Source: Yersinia nurmii (GTDB lineage Bacteria; Pseudomonadota; Gammaproteobacteria; Enterobacterales; Enterobacteriaceae). Taken from it: DNA of 64,000 bases. Of this stretch, positions 42,801-51,421 are shown one piece after another; positions within the stretch are counted from its first letter, which is position 1, and the number at the start of each line of letters is the position of its first letter. The stretch is from NCBI RefSeq assembly GCF_001112925.1, contig NZ_CPYD01000001.1:124001-188000 (forward strand). Direction: 5' to 3'. The notes under the pieces were generated by a model that worked only from the letters and a program-made list of their open reading frames with translations, was not told the origin of the DNA and did not search any database. Made by a program: the position numbers and the translations under genes.

Positions 42801-43408
42801 TCGAAACTGCTGAAGTTAAAACCGTTGAAGTTGCAACGGCTAGCGTTGAAACGACGAAAGCTGAAACAGTAGCCGAAACTCCGGTTAACCAGCCAGCAGC
42901 GGAAGCGGTTGTTAAGCCAGAGGTGTCCGAGCCAGAAGTGACTGCTCAACCTGCGGTTGAAGAAATCGTAGCGAAAGAAGTCGCTGTTGAAGCACCGTTT
43001 GAAGCTCATACCGAAACCAGTGCTAGCGAAACTGACGCAGTTGAAGAAACCGTGCCAGCAGCAGAAGCTGTGGTAGAAGAGAATGTGGCAGAAATCGTTG
43101 CTGCTGAAGTTACTGCGACTGAAGACGCGGCGGAAACACCGGTAGTTGAAGCAGCGAAAGCCGTTGAAGTGGCCGCTACCTTAGTGACCGAAGCGGTTGT
43201 TCATCCGGAAGGCGTGCGCTTTAAACATCATGCCTTCGCTCCGATGACCAAAGCACCGGCTTCTGCCCCAACTCAGGCTACGCAAGCGTCAGCTCACAGT
43301 GAATGGCAACGCCCTGCGTTTGACTTTGCAGGTAAAGGCTCTGCGGGCGCCCACGCGGCAGTGAACAAGGCTACGGCACCGGCTACCAAGCCTCAGCCAG
43401 TCAAGTAA
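39863..43408 (+). CDS. rne: Ribonuclease E
   Basis: RNase E is the endonuclease and scaffold of the RNA degradosome. It has 1181 residues, about 120 longer than in E. coli. The catalytic half (1-529) is highly conserved: S1 domain near 39-119, the DNase I-like site with the metal Asp in [23 protein letters not shown] and LIVIDFIDM, and the zinc link CPRC starting at Cys404. The C-terminal half holds the membrane-binding amphipathic helix ([13 protein letters not shown]), the Arg-rich RNA-binding segment ([14 protein letters not shown] on), an Ala/Val/Glu/Pro-rich spacer with [14 protein letters not shown] repeats, and the PNPase-binding end ([19 protein letters not shown]). Confidence 0.97.
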   Translation: MKRMLINATQQEELRVALVDGQRLYDLDIESPGHEQKKANIYKGKITRIEPSLEAAFVDYGAERHGFLPLKEISREYFPSNYSSHGRPNIKDVLREGQEVIVQVDKEERGNKGAALTTFISLAGSYLVLMPNNPRAGGISRRIEGDDRTELKEALSSLQLPDGMGLIVRTAGVGKSADALQWDLSFRLKHWDAIKKAAEGRPAPFLIHQESNVIVRAFRDYLRPDIGEILIDNPKILDLAKEHIAALGRPDFSSKIKLYSGEIPLFSHYQIESQIESAFQREVRLPSGGSIVIDTTEALTAIDINSARATRGGDIEETAFNTNLEAADEIARQLRLRDLGGLIVIDFIDMTPVRHQREVENRLRDAVRQDRARIQIGRISRFGLLEMSRQRLSPSLGESSHHVCPRCSGTGTVRDNESLSLSILRLIEEEALKENTHEVHAIVPVQIASYLLNEKRESVNAIEKRQGGVRAVIVPNDQMQTPHYSVLRVRKGEEVPTLSYLLPKLHEEEMAQPLEEAPMERKRPEQPALATFSLPTEVPPEAEPVAAAKPAAQPAKTAVSAAQPGLFSRLISGLKSLFAAPVEAEVQPAVVEKTENTDNRRQDRRNPRRQNNGRKDRGDRTPREGRENTRENTRDSGNRDANRDNRDNREGREDQRRNRRSNQQNTAVEATVENRDNDKAPREEQQPRRERGDRQRRQRQNPQEVKAAEVVESVAAVTLVEEAQPEQEERQQVMQRRQRRQLNQKVRIQSANDELNPADTATETAPVAKIAEQNAAPVAQEEVKLLAPAADEDNGNDRSANNENGMPRRSRRSPRHLRVSGQRRRRYRDERYPTQSAMPLAGAFASPEMASGKVFIRYPVALPQEQQVAEPAAENIAENVNTQTAEAPAVITVPAVTTGQANSVAAAPAIEQIVAVPAIVAEPAVIEAPKAEKPVEAVAPAPAAYKHQPGGSSSSAAAVPGRAPVAAPVVETPVVETPVVETAEVKTVEVATASVETTKAETVAETPVNQPAAEAVVKPEVSEPEVTAQPAVEEIVAKEVAVEAPFEAHTETSASETDAVEETVPAAEAVVEENVAEIVAAEVTATEDAAETPVVEAAKAVEVAATLVTEAVVHPEGVRFKHHAFAPMTKAPASAPTQATQASAHSEWQRPAFDFAGKGSAGAHAAVNKATAPATKPQPVK

Positions 43409-43431
43409 CTGACAGCAAGCACCTGAACGAC

Positions 43432-43459
43432 AAAACCCGCCAAACGGCGGGTTTTTTTA
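43432..43459 (+). terminator. Terminator of rne
   Basis: AAACCCGCC (43433-43441) pairs with GGCGGGTTT (43446-43454) around AAAC and is followed by four more T residues. Confidence 0.93.
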
Positions 43460-43499
43460 CGACTGAAAACCGTAATTTCTTAGTACTAACCCGATTCAA

Positions 43500-43787
43500 T
43501 CAGGCAATCTGTTTCAGCGTTTTAATATCCAGATTATCCAATTTGCCATCTAACTGGCCGACAAATGCCTGGAAATGAGCGGTTTTATTGTGCTTTTGCA
43601 GCGCATCATCGGAGGCCCAACGCTCAAAGAACACAAAGGTACCCGGCTGACCGATTTCCGCATGAAGATCGTATTGCAGATTGCCACCTTCGGCACGGCT
43701 TGGCTCAATAATCTGGTGCACAATAGCCTTAACATCTTCAATAAACTCTGGTTTTGCCACTAAACTGGCGATTACGCGAACTTCCAT
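43500..43787 (-). CDS. Antibiotic-biosynthesis monooxygenase (ABM) domain protein
   Basis: The product has 95 residues and a single dimeric ferredoxin-like ABM fold: VIASLVAKPEFIEDVK, EPSRAEGGNLQYDLH, FVFFERWASDDALQKHNKT and HFQAFV are the typical blocks. Relatives include YgiN (quinol monooxygenase) and the AI-2-handling LsrG, so it may act on quinones or remove reactive small carbonyls; the substrate cannot be set. The Shine-Dalgarno AGGAGAGGG precedes the ATG. E. coli has no such gene at this place between rne and pyrC. Confidence 0.85.
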   Translation of the reverse strand: MEVRVIASLVAKPEFIEDVKAIVHQIIEPSRAEGGNLQYDLHAEIGQPGTFVFFERWASDDALQKHNKTAHFQAFVGQLDGKLDNLDIKTLKQIA

Positions 43788-44024
43788 TTTGCCCTCTCCT
43801 GTTTCAACATTCTGTCGGCCTGACGACCGATAACTGTTTATTACATCGAATTCACTGACACAATACCTGTCTCTATAAGATGCCTTTTTCTAATTGTTTT
43901 CAACTTAACCCGAACAATCAGATGCATCTATCACACTTTCCGCTTATCCTTACACCCCGCCGGAAACACTCCCGTACCAGCAAAAAAACCTCGAAACTCT
44001 CATCATCAAAGTGGAGCTAGCCAA

Positions 44025-45071
44025 ATGACTGCACAATCCCAAACCCTGAAAATTCGCCGCCCTGACGATTGGCACATCCACTTGCGTGACGACGACATGT
44101 TAGCCAGGGTTCTCCCTTATACCAGTGAGGTATTTGGCCGGGCGATAGTGATGCCAAATCTGGCAACTCCCATCACCACCGTTAGCAGCGCCATTGCTTA
44201 TCGGGAACGTATTTTGGCGGCGGTGCCTAAAGGCCAAACATTCACTCCGCTGATGACGTGTTATCTGACCAACCAGTTAACCGAGAAAGAGCTAACCGCA
44301 GGTTTCGAGCAAGGTGTATTTACCGCAGCCAAACTGTACCCTGCCAATGCCACCACTAACTCAACCCACGGTGTGTCCGATATTTTAGGGATTTATCCGC
44401 TGTTCGAGCAGATGCAGAAATTAGGCATGCCGCTGTTGATTCACGGAGAAGTCACCGATGCAGATGTCGATATCTTCGACCGAGAGGCCCGCTTTATCGA
44501 TCAGATTCTGGAGCCTATCCGCCGGAAATTCCCTGCGCTAAAAATCGTTTTCGAGCATATCACCACCAAAGATGCGGCTGATTATGTGCTCGCGGGCAAT
44601 GATTTTCTTGCCGCGACCATCACGCCACAGCATTTGATGTTTAACCGCAACCACATGTTGGTTGGGGGTATTCGCCCCCACCTGTTCTGCTTGCCAATCC
44701 TGAAACGTGGCACCCACCAGCAGGCTCTGCGTCAGGCCGTTGCCAGCGGCAGCGAGCGTTTCTTCCTAGGAACCGACTCAGCGCCACATGCCAAACACCG
44801 TAAAGAGTCTTCCTGTGGCTGCGCGGGCGTATTTAATGCCCCATCGGCGTTGCCGTCCTACGCTACCGTGTTTGAAGAAATGGATGCTTTACAGCATTTT
44901 GAAGCCTTCTGTTCATTGAACGGACCGCGTTTCTATGGTTTGCCAGTCAATGAGGATTTTGTTGAGTTAGTGCGCCAGCCCTTCACCCAGCCGGAAGAAA
45001 TTTCGCTTGGTCACGAATCTATCGTGCCTTATCTGGCAGGCCAAACGCTGAATTGGTCAGTAAAAAGCTAA
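44025..45071 (+). CDS. pyrC: Dihydroorotase
   Basis: PyrC closes carbamoyl-aspartate to dihydroorotate in pyrimidine synthesis. It has 348 residues, the class II length. Zinc ligands are seen in [11 protein letters not shown], the carbamylated Lys in [15 protein letters not shown], His in LIHGEVTD and [12 protein letters not shown], and catalytic Asp in [10 protein letters not shown]. The ATG has GTGGAG upstream. E. coli pyrC is regulated by PurR and by a CTP-sensed leader hairpin; I found no convincing PurR palindrome here. Confidence 0.97.
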   Translation: MTAQSQTLKIRRPDDWHIHLRDDDMLARVLPYTSEVFGRAIVMPNLATPITTVSSAIAYRERILAAVPKGQTFTPLMTCYLTNQLTEKELTAGFEQGVFTAAKLYPANATTNSTHGVSDILGIYPLFEQMQKLGMPLLIHGEVTDADVDIFDREARFIDQILEPIRRKFPALKIVFEHITTKDAADYVLAGNDFLAATITPQHLMFNRNHMLVGGIRPHLFCLPILKRGTHQQALRQAVASGSERFFLGTDSAPHAKHRKESSCGCAGVFNAPSALPSYATVFEEMDALQHFEAFCSLNGPRFYGLPVNEDFVELVRQPFTQPEEISLGHESIVPYLAGQTLNWSVKS

Positions 45072-45080
45072 TTTCTTTCA

Positions 45081-45118
45081 AAGGGAAGCGTTATTCTCTT
45101 CCCTTATTTTTCTCATTT
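45081..45118 (+). terminator. Terminator of pyrC
   Basis: AAGGGAAG (45081-45088) pairs with CTTCCCTT (45098-45105) around a 9-base loop; ATTTTTCTCATTTTT follows. Confidence 0.9.
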
Positions 45119-45151
45119 TTCATTCTCCCTCTTGTCGGACGTTACATTTAA

Positions 45152-45167
45152 CTGTATAAATATACAG
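45152..45167 (+). promoter_or_regulatory. LexA box (SOS operator) of dinI
   Basis: CTGTATAAATATACAG is a 16-bp LexA box with both conserved ends (CTGT, ACAG) and an AT core, flanked by A and T. It lies 24 bases before the dinI ATG and should make dinI SOS-inducible. Confidence 0.93.
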
Positions 45168-45190
45168 TATCAATATTCGGAGGATGAAAC

Positions 45191-45430
45191 ATGCGTGTTG
45201 AAGTCAGCATTGATAGAAAAAACCCGTTACCCGCAGGCGCAATTGAAGCCCTGACCGGGGAGCTAACTAAAAGGCTCAATGCTCAATTCCCGGATACGAC
45301 CGTTAGGGTTCGTTATGCCGGAGCTAACGATCTTTCAGTACTTGGCGGAGCCAAAACCGATAAAGATCGGATCTCTGAAATATTGCAAGAAATTTGGGAA
45401 AGCGCCGACGATTGGTTTGACGCAGAATAA
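45191..45430 (+). CDS. dinI: DNA damage-inducible protein DinI
   Basis: DinI binds and stabilises RecA filaments and tempers the SOS response. The product has 79 residues: N-terminal MRVEVSIDRKNPLPAGAIEALTGEL and the acidic C-terminal helix that mimics DNA (ISEILQEIWESADDWFDAE), nearly as in E. coli. GGAGG precedes the ATG at 8 bases and a LexA box is directly upstream. It lies downstream of pyrC; the yceB and grxB genes that flank pyrC in E. coli are absent. Confidence 0.96.
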   Translation: MRVEVSIDRKNPLPAGAIEALTGELTKRLNAQFPDTTVRVRYAGANDLSVLGGAKTDKDRISEILQEIWESADDWFDAE

Positions 45431-45449
45431 CTCATTGTCATGCTGTTTT

Positions 45450-45476
45450 GCCGGGGAGTCGCTCCTCGGCTTTTTT
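45450..45476 (+). terminator. Terminator of dinI
   Basis: GCCGGGGAG (45450-45458) and CTCCTCGGC (45462-45470) make a 9-bp stem with one G-U pair and a TCG loop, followed by six T. Confidence 0.92.
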
Positions 45477-45720
45477 GTCCTCACATCATTTTCCTTGATT
45501 ATTTTTTCCCCACCCCTTGTCCTCTTTCTTTCTATTCCCATATTGAAGCTGAATCGCGTTATTGTGCATTTTCTCAGCGTTATTAAACAAATTTGTAAAG
45601 ATGTTGTGTTATTCACCAAATAAATATCTAGTTGCGTATACTGAAAAAGCTCACTCAATTATGAGCCGCATTGATCCTCATTAGTTACTTCAATTAGTTA
45701 CTACTTAACAAGGGGTCTAT

Positions 45721-45975
45721 ATGGACAGAAATGATGAAGTTATTCAGACTCACCCGCTCGTAGGCTGGGATATCAGCACTGTAGACGCGTACAATGCCAT
45801 GATGATTCGTCTTCATTACCTGTCTTCCGTGGATCAACCCACAGAGAACGCCTTAGTCGATAGAACACTGTGGCTGACCACCGATGTAGCACGCCAATTA
45901 ATTAATATTCTAGAAGCAGGCATTGCTAAGATCGAATCAACGGATTATGTAGACATTGACCACCGAAAACACTAG
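45721..45975 (+). CDS. bssS: Biofilm regulator BssS
   Basis: BssS (YceP) influences biofilm formation and indole/AI-2-dependent expression in E. coli; its mechanism is not known. The product has 84 residues. The opening NDEVIQTHPLVGWDISTVDAYNAMMIRLHYL and the middle TLWLTTDVARQLINILEAGIAKIES match E. coli; the centre and C-terminus (VDIDHRKH) differ. The gene has its own 244-base upstream region with a TATACT -10-like element, and a terminator on each side, so it is a single-gene unit. Confidence 0.94.
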   Translation: MDRNDEVIQTHPLVGWDISTVDAYNAMMIRLHYLSSVDQPTENALVDRTLWLTTDVARQLINILEAGIAKIESTDYVDIDHRKH

Positions 45976-45997
45976 TTATATCAAAGCAAAACCCCAG

Positions 45998-46030
45998 GGC
46001 ACCGATGAGTCTTCATCAGGTGCCTTTTTA
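45998..46030 (+). terminator. Terminator of bssS
   Basis: GGCACC-GATGA (45998-46008) pairs with TCATC-A-GGTGCC (46013-46024), with one bulged A, followed by TTTTTA. Confidence 0.9.
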
Positions 46031-46188
46031 TTCGCCACTCCCGCCCTCACGCTCGTTTCGCCCCTTTAGATAGTCTTCTACTCATGTTATTACTAATACA
46101 CATAATTATTACCCTGGCGTAGCCTGCCGTTCTACGATGGCCTGAAGGTTCATCAGGCATATACGCTATTTTCCTGGAGTCCCAGAGC

Positions 46189-47304
46189 ATGGAATATGAT
46201 TTGATTGTGGTTGGCAGCGGTTCCGTTGGCTCAGCTGCGGGTTATTACGCGGCGCAGGCTGGATTAAAGGTTCTGATGATCGACAGCGGTATGCCGCCAC
46301 ATCAATCCGGTAGTCACCACGGCGACACTCGACTGATTCGTCATGCTTATGGCGAAGGAGAGAAATATGTGCCGCTGATTCTTCGTGCGCAAACCTTGTG
46401 GGATGACCTGTCCGCAGCGACTGGCGCGGAGCTGTTTCATGCCTGCGGCGTGATTAACCTGGGGCCACAAGACTCCGAATTCCTGAAAAACGTGCAGGAA
46501 AGTGCCCGCCAGTACGATTTGCCAGTTCAGATCATGAACGGTAGCGAAGTCAAGCAAAAATGGCCGCTTTTCACCGTCCCTGACGACTATGTCGGCGTAT
46601 TTGAGCCGAAATCAGGCTATCTGCAATCTGATTTGGCCATATCCACCCTGATTAAAGAAGTCACCGCCGCGGGCTGCGGGATTCTATTCAACTGTCCGGT
46701 TTCGGCTATTCATCCTGATGATAACGGCGTGGATGTGGTGACTATCGATGGTACCTACCGCGGTAAGAAAGTCGTGGTAACCGCTGGCACCTGGGTGACA
46801 AAATTGCTTCCTACGCTACCCATCACCGCCGTGCGTAAAGTCTTTGCCTGGCATCACGCAGACGGACGTTACAGCGAAGAAAATCACTTCCCCGCCTTCA
46901 CCGTAGAAACCCCGGATAACATTCATTACTATGGTTTCCCATCGAAGAAGGAAGAACTGAAAATCGGTAAACACAATGGTGGACAGCTCATTGAATCAGC
47001 GGAGCAACGCAAGCCTTTTGGCGGTTTTGCCGAAGATGGAACCGAAGTTTTCAGCTTTTTACGCAACTATTTGCCCGGCGTTGGCGTGTGTTTAAGGGGT
47101 GCATCCTGCACTTACGATATGAGTCCTGATGAAGATTTTATTATCGATACGCTGCCAGAAAGCCAAAGAATTATGGTATTTAGCGGGCTAAGTGGCCACG
47201 GTTTCAAATTCGCGACGGCTCTGGGCGAAATCGCCGCGCTGTTTGCGCAAGATAAGGCGTCTCCTATTGATATTAAACCTTTTTCTTTGAGCCGGTTTAA
47301 CTGA
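46189..47304 (+). CDS. solA: N-methyl-L-tryptophan oxidase
   Basis: SolA is a flavin amine oxidase that demethylates N-methyl-tryptophan (and sarcosine poorly). It has 371 residues, with an N-terminal FAD-binding motif [16 protein letters not shown], the [15 protein letters not shown] loop, and the Cys that binds FAD covalently in [16 protein letters not shown] (near 308). The C-terminal [21 protein letters not shown] closes the cofactor site. It is placed after bssS, as in E. coli, and is followed by its own terminator. Confidence 0.95.
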   Translation: MEYDLIVVGSGSVGSAAGYYAAQAGLKVLMIDSGMPPHQSGSHHGDTRLIRHAYGEGEKYVPLILRAQTLWDDLSAATGAELFHACGVINLGPQDSEFLKNVQESARQYDLPVQIMNGSEVKQKWPLFTVPDDYVGVFEPKSGYLQSDLAISTLIKEVTAAGCGILFNCPVSAIHPDDNGVDVVTIDGTYRGKKVVVTAGTWVTKLLPTLPITAVRKVFAWHHADGRYSEENHFPAFTVETPDNIHYYGFPSKKEELKIGKHNGGQLIESAEQRKPFGGFAEDGTEVFSFLRNYLPGVGVCLRGASCTYDMSPDEDFIIDTLPESQRIMVFSGLSGHGFKFATALGEIAALFAQDKASPIDIKPFSLSRFN

Positions 47305-47332
47305 TCGTCTTAGCGTAATCGGACTATTTATC

Positions 47333-47374
47333 GCAGGATATTCTGATAGTTTTAGAATTTCCTGCATTTTTTTA
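47333..47374 (+). terminator. Terminator of solA
   Basis: GCAGGATATTCT (47333-47344) pairs with AGAATTTCCTGC (47354-47365) with a single mismatch; ATTTTTTTATT follows. Confidence 0.92.
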
Positions 47375-47559
47375 TTATTCTGTTCATCTTCAATTCTCCC
47401 GCTGCTATTCCTGCTATTTTCTGCTTATTTATAATTATCCATTCGTAAATGCCGTCTATTATCATCGCGAATCCCGAATTGACGCTAAAGCTACCTGAGG
47501 ATTAACTTATTCGCGTTTGCGGCCGGGTATGGTTGCCCGTATGACAAGGATGTAACACC

Positions 47560-48153
47560 ATGAGAATATTAATCATCGACGAATGTTATTACACTCGCTC
47601 TGGTGTAAATAAATACTTAAATAGCATGTCATCTGTAAATTTAATGGATGTAGCAACAGTTGAGCAAGCAACGCTGGTAATTCAGAGTTTCGATCCTGCG
47701 GTAATAATGGTCAATTTAACCCAATATTGTCGCTACGGTGGGCATTGTCCATTGCTGGAAGAATTTATTACCCGCTGTACACGCGCCAGAGTCTATATTT
47801 ATCTGGATGCATCTTATCCCTTTAGCGAAACACCAATACCTTTAACGGAGTCTGTATCAATATTAGCCAAGCGGCGATTACCCGATTTATTGCACTCACT
47901 GACGCACTTGCAGGATGCGGGTAGTCAGGAAGGCTGGCAGGAAGGGACAACGCAGTCGTCCTTATTTAGTCCGCAAGAACATAAAGTGATGTGTTACTGG
48001 ATGACAGAAATGCCAAATTATCGCATAGCAAAAAAGCTAAATATCAGCGATAGCACTGTATATTCGCATAAAAGACATATCACCGAAAAAATAAAAGTTA
48101 GGAATCGTCTGGAGCTATGCTTTATCTATAACGTTTTTAAATATTTGTATTGA
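47560..48153 (+). CDS. LuxR-type regulator with degenerate receiver (RcsA/BglJ-like)
   Basis: The product has 197 residues. The N-terminal half resembles a receiver (MRILIIDECYYTRSGVNKYL, acidic D7/E8), but the phospho-acceptor position carries Asn52 (IMVNLTQY), so phosphorylation is not expected. The C-terminal half is a FixJ/LuxR helix-turn-helix (FSPQEHKVMCYWM, NYRIAKKLNISDSTVYSHKRHITEKI). The opening IDxCxYTRxG is reminiscent of RcsA, a partner of RcsB. Base composition is markedly AT-rich compared with its neighbours. No Shine-Dalgarno stronger than AAGGA is seen. I cannot name a specific orthologue. Confidence 0.8.
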   Translation: MRILIIDECYYTRSGVNKYLNSMSSVNLMDVATVEQATLVIQSFDPAVIMVNLTQYCRYGGHCPLLEEFITRCTRARVYIYLDASYPFSETPIPLTESVSILAKRRLPDLLHSLTHLQDAGSQEGWQEGTTQSSLFSPQEHKVMCYWMTEMPNYRIAKKLNISDSTVYSHKRHITEKIKVRNRLELCFIYNVFKYLY

Positions 48154-48642
48154 AGATGACTCACTGTTTTCTGCATCAGTCAGCACCTCTTTAGATACAC
48201 ATTTCTTGGTAGGCTTTATTTCCATCAATAATGCATCCGAAGATACTGGTTAACATTATCTTTAGGATAAAATTAATGGCACCAATGTCTTACTAGTAGA
48301 ATTAAAAATCCGGCTAATATTAACCATGCACGATAATATGGCGAGTATATAGCCGGAATCTACAATTGAGACGTCACTGAAGATAACTTTAATTAATTAA
48401 CTATTCTTATGTTGAATGTGGGTTATTTTCCCAACATCACTTGTTATAGTTATTTAGTCAGAGCTCAGGCCTACCTACCACTTTCCTTATTTTTGGAAAG
48501 GAACACCCTTTATTTTTAATGAAGATCACCATGAAATAGAAACTCTATTGGGCAATATACTTTGAGGGTTTAGTAGTAACTTATTGTTTTAATAATAAAT
48601 ATAACTATAATAATCACAAAGCTCAGCAGCCCGTTGGCATTC
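48154..48642. other. AT-rich gene-free stretch
   Basis: Nearly 490 bases without a gene I can support. It includes a TTAATTAATTAA palindrome near 48391 and a short dyad CTTTCC...GGAAAG at 48481-48500. A regulatory RNA or H-NS-bound region is possible but nothing shows it directly. Confidence 0.5.
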
Positions 48643-48759
48643 ATGTTCAATAAATTATTTTCGATGTTGATCAACAACGTACGCGCACATTTAGTGTTCT
48701 ACATTTGCCTATGGCTGATTTTACTGGCGCTGGATATCTACTTCTTTTTCTACGCTTAA
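48643..48759 (+). CDS. yceO: YceO-like small membrane protein
   Basis: A 38-residue frame read by hand: it opens MFNKLFSMLINNVRAHLVFY and continues with one hydrophobic helix to FFFYA. It lines up with E. coli YceO (from memory, MRRLLHYLINNIREHLMLY and on), sharing LINN(V/I)R-HL--Y--LW and the aromatic end. In E. coli yceO is beside solA, so location agrees. Hydrophilic basic N-terminus followed by one helix suggests an inner-membrane peptide; function unknown. The Shine-Dalgarno is weak, and a TTG three codons upstream is another possible start. Confidence 0.75.
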   Translation: MFNKLFSMLINNVRAHLVFYICLWLILLALDIYFFFYA

Positions 48760-48874
48760 CGCCTTTCCCAACGACGGTTTATCCCTCTTTCCGAATCATT
48801 CTTTTTGCGTATTTGTTACCCCAAATGCGCGATGAAGCATAAATTGAAGCCACATCGCGCTGCGATGGTTTGAT

Positions 48875-49927
48875 TTACGACTCTCTTTCATCTGTTGCTG
48901 GTTTACCATCCCCCAGCAATACAGCAAATTTATGGCCGGTTGGCGTCAGCTCCAACGCAATTTTAGCGATGATGGTCAACGGCACTGACAGCAGCATCCC
49001 TATCGGCCCCAGTAACCATCCCCAGAAGATCAATGACAGAAACACCACCAACGTAGAAAGTCCGAGTCCACGTCCCATCATGCGCGGATCGATGATATTT
49101 CCACCAATCAGGTTTATCAGAATAAAGCCGCCGGTAACCGCCAGCGCGTCGGCAAAGCCATTGAACAATAAAGCCTGAATAATTGGTGGGATAGCCGCCA
49201 GCACCGAGCCAATATTGGGAATGTAATTGAGCACGAATGCCAACAAACCCCAGATAAAAGCAAAGCGAACATTCATTGATGCTAGGAATATCCAAACCAC
49301 CAACCCCGTAGCAAGGCTGATAATCGTTTTAATCACCAGATAGTGAGTGACGCCCTTTACCGCACGCTGCAAGACCGCAATGCCTTTTACCGGATCGTCG
49401 AACATTAATTGCAGTTTGTACGGCAGGCGCTCAACTTCAAACAGCATAAACACCACAGTCATCAACAACAGGAAAATACCGGTCATCGCGCCGGAAAGAT
49501 GGCTAATCAAGCGAGTGACGAAATTCATAGCGGCGCCGGGATCGACGTATTTCATTACGTCATCCACGGACATATCAATATTGAAACGCACGGCAAAACC
49601 GTGCAGATCGCGAATTTTTTCCAGCATCATGCCGCGATATTGCGGTAATGTGCGAGCAAACTCATTTAAAGAATTACCGAGCATTCCCAACAGGAATGAC
49701 ATCAACAAAATAATAACCACCACCAACAGAACAATCGCCAGTGTGCGGGGAATTTTGATTTTTTGCAGCAAGCTCACCAGTGGATTCAACACAATGGAGA
49801 GAAATACTGCCAAAAGGAAAGGTACCACGATGGGCGACGCCGCCTTGATTCCGGCCATAATCACGACCAGCATGGCCAACATGGCGACAATACGTAAACC
49901 TTTATTGCTGACTGCCGGCGTTACCAT
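48875..49927 (-). CDS. tqsA: AI-2E family transporter TqsA
   Basis: TqsA (YdgG) is a polytopic inner-membrane protein proposed to export the quorum signal AI-2. The product has 350 residues with about eight helices and family motifs NYIPNIGSVLAAIPPI and GRGLGLSTLVVFLSLIFWGWLLGPIGMLLSVPLT, very close to E. coli. I set the start at 49927, where AAGGA stands seven bases upstream; the frame is open 27 codons further but that part looks non-coding. In E. coli tqsA is at another chromosomal site, so its place next to trhO is a rearrangement. Confidence 0.93.
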   Translation of the reverse strand: MVTPAVSNKGLRIVAMLAMLVVIMAGIKAASPIVVPFLLAVFLSIVLNPLVSLLQKIKIPRTLAIVLLVVVIILLMSFLLGMLGNSLNEFARTLPQYRGMMLEKIRDLHGFAVRFNIDMSVDDVMKYVDPGAAMNFVTRLISHLSGAMTGIFLLLMTVVFMLFEVERLPYKLQLMFDDPVKGIAVLQRAVKGVTHYLVIKTIISLATGLVVWIFLASMNVRFAFIWGLLAFVLNYIPNIGSVLAAIPPIIQALLFNGFADALAVTGGFILINLIGGNIIDPRMMGRGLGLSTLVVFLSLIFWGWLLGPIGMLLSVPLTIIAKIALELTPTGHKFAVLLGDGKPATDERES

Positions 49928-50073
49928 AATCTGTCCTTGCATCGAGGTCGTCATCGAGAACGATGATAGAAATAGTGAGAGATCGAAAATAACAGAGCGA
50001 TCTCTCAACTTAAACTTAATTTTCCGAATATAGCCAGAGGGTTGAGGTAGAAACTAACCCTTTAAGCTTAGCT

Positions 50074-51135
50074 TTAGTCGTCAGATTTTTCAGGCGCAGG
50101 AATATGCATAGTGGTTTGCAATAATCCTTTTGATTTATTAAAAATCTTCACTCCGTTTTCACGGCCAGCACGACGGGCGCGCTGTTCTTCACGGGGAAGT
50201 TTCAATTCGTCCTGACAAATCTGGCTACAGCAGCCGTCAAATTTGGCGGCGCAGGTTGGACATTGGATAAACAGCAGGTGGCAACCGTCATTTTTACAGT
50301 TGGTATGAGCATCGCAGGGCGTGCCGCACTGATGACAGTTCGCAATCACATCATCCGAAATCCGCTCGCCCATGCGCTCGTCGAAGACAAAGTTTTTACC
50401 GACGAATTTCAGCGGTAAACCCTGCTCTTTGGCTTTGCGTGCGTACTCAATAATGCCGCCTTCAACGTGATAAATATTTTTGAAGCCGTTATGCAACATA
50501 TAGGCGCTGGCTTTTTCACAGCGAATACCGCCGGTGCAATACATGACAATATTTTTGTCTTTGTCTTGCTGTAGCATTTCTACTGCCATCGGCAGCTGTT
50601 CCCGGAAGGTATCGGACGGAACTTCTATCGCATTTTCAAAATGCCCCACTTCATATTCATAGTGGTTACGCATATCAACGAACAATGTATCCGGATCGTC
50701 AATCATCTGATTAACCTGATCGGCCTTCAGATACTGGCCGACGTGTGCCGGATTAAAGCTGTCGTCATCAATACCGTCGGCGACGATGCGCTCACGCACT
50801 TTCATTCGCAGCACCCAGAAGGACTTTCCGTCGTCTTCCAGAGCCACGTTCAGGCGAACCAGATCCAACGCCGGATGAGAAGCGAACAAAACCGCTTTAA
50901 ACTCATCATAACGGTTGGCGGGAACGCTAATTTGCGCGTTGATACCTTCTTTCGCCACGTATACCCGGCCAAATACGCCCAATTTCACAAATTGGCTGTA
51001 AAGGCTGTCACGGAATGCTTTGGCGTCATCCAGATTGAAGTATTTATAAAAAGAAACTGTGGTACGGGGTTCGGTTTCAGCCAACATCCGTGCTTTAAGT
51101 TCCTCATTAGAAATTCGGTTATGTAACACTGGCAT
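50074..51135 (-). CDS. trhO: tRNA uridine(34) hydroxylase TrhO
   Basis: TrhO (YceA) uses O2 to make 5-hydroxyuridine at the tRNA wobble position. It has 353 residues: an N-terminal acylphosphatase-like domain (to about 120), a rhodanese domain with the active Cys in [14 protein letters not shown], and a C-terminal Cys-rich metal-binding part ([30 protein letters not shown]). It is 146 bases downstream of tqsA's start region on the same strand, with its own upstream gap of 286 bases. Confidence 0.96.
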   Translation of the reverse strand: MPVLHNRISNEELKARMLAETEPRTTVSFYKYFNLDDAKAFRDSLYSQFVKLGVFGRVYVAKEGINAQISVPANRYDEFKAVLFASHPALDLVRLNVALEDDGKSFWVLRMKVRERIVADGIDDDSFNPAHVGQYLKADQVNQMIDDPDTLFVDMRNHYEYEVGHFENAIEVPSDTFREQLPMAVEMLQQDKDKNIVMYCTGGIRCEKASAYMLHNGFKNIYHVEGGIIEYARKAKEQGLPLKFVGKNFVFDERMGERISDDVIANCHQCGTPCDAHTNCKNDGCHLLFIQCPTCAAKFDGCCSQICQDELKLPREEQRARRAGRENGVKIFNKSKGLLQTTMHIPAPEKSDD

Positions 51136-51421
51136 GGTGTACTTTCCTGTCTTTCGAAGAGGTTACTAAGAGATTTTTACGCAGCGAGACTGCGGTTGCG
51201 ACGAGCATTTACCCGCGCGGCGCACATCATACCCGAAACTGACCGCAGTCACATCTTTAGGGGCAGGTTAATTATCAGAGACTTGACGTTAGCGACGTTG
51301 ATCTATATTTCTGTTTTATTGTTCCGCTTTCCGCCTGATGGCCATCGACTCTCGCGACTCTGTTCCGTTAATCATCAGATTTTATTGAGGGATTTTGGCG
51401 CCAGCTTAAAAAAGGAAAATT

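Noticed and set aside
43960-43980. Possible PurR box before pyrC (GGAAACACTCCC)
   Set aside because: It lacks the palindromic partner half of ACGCAAACGTTTGCGT.
49347-50033. 228-codon plus-strand frame
   Set aside because: It is antisense to tqsA, which has a full family match; the Arg/Thr/Asn-rich product has no domain pattern.
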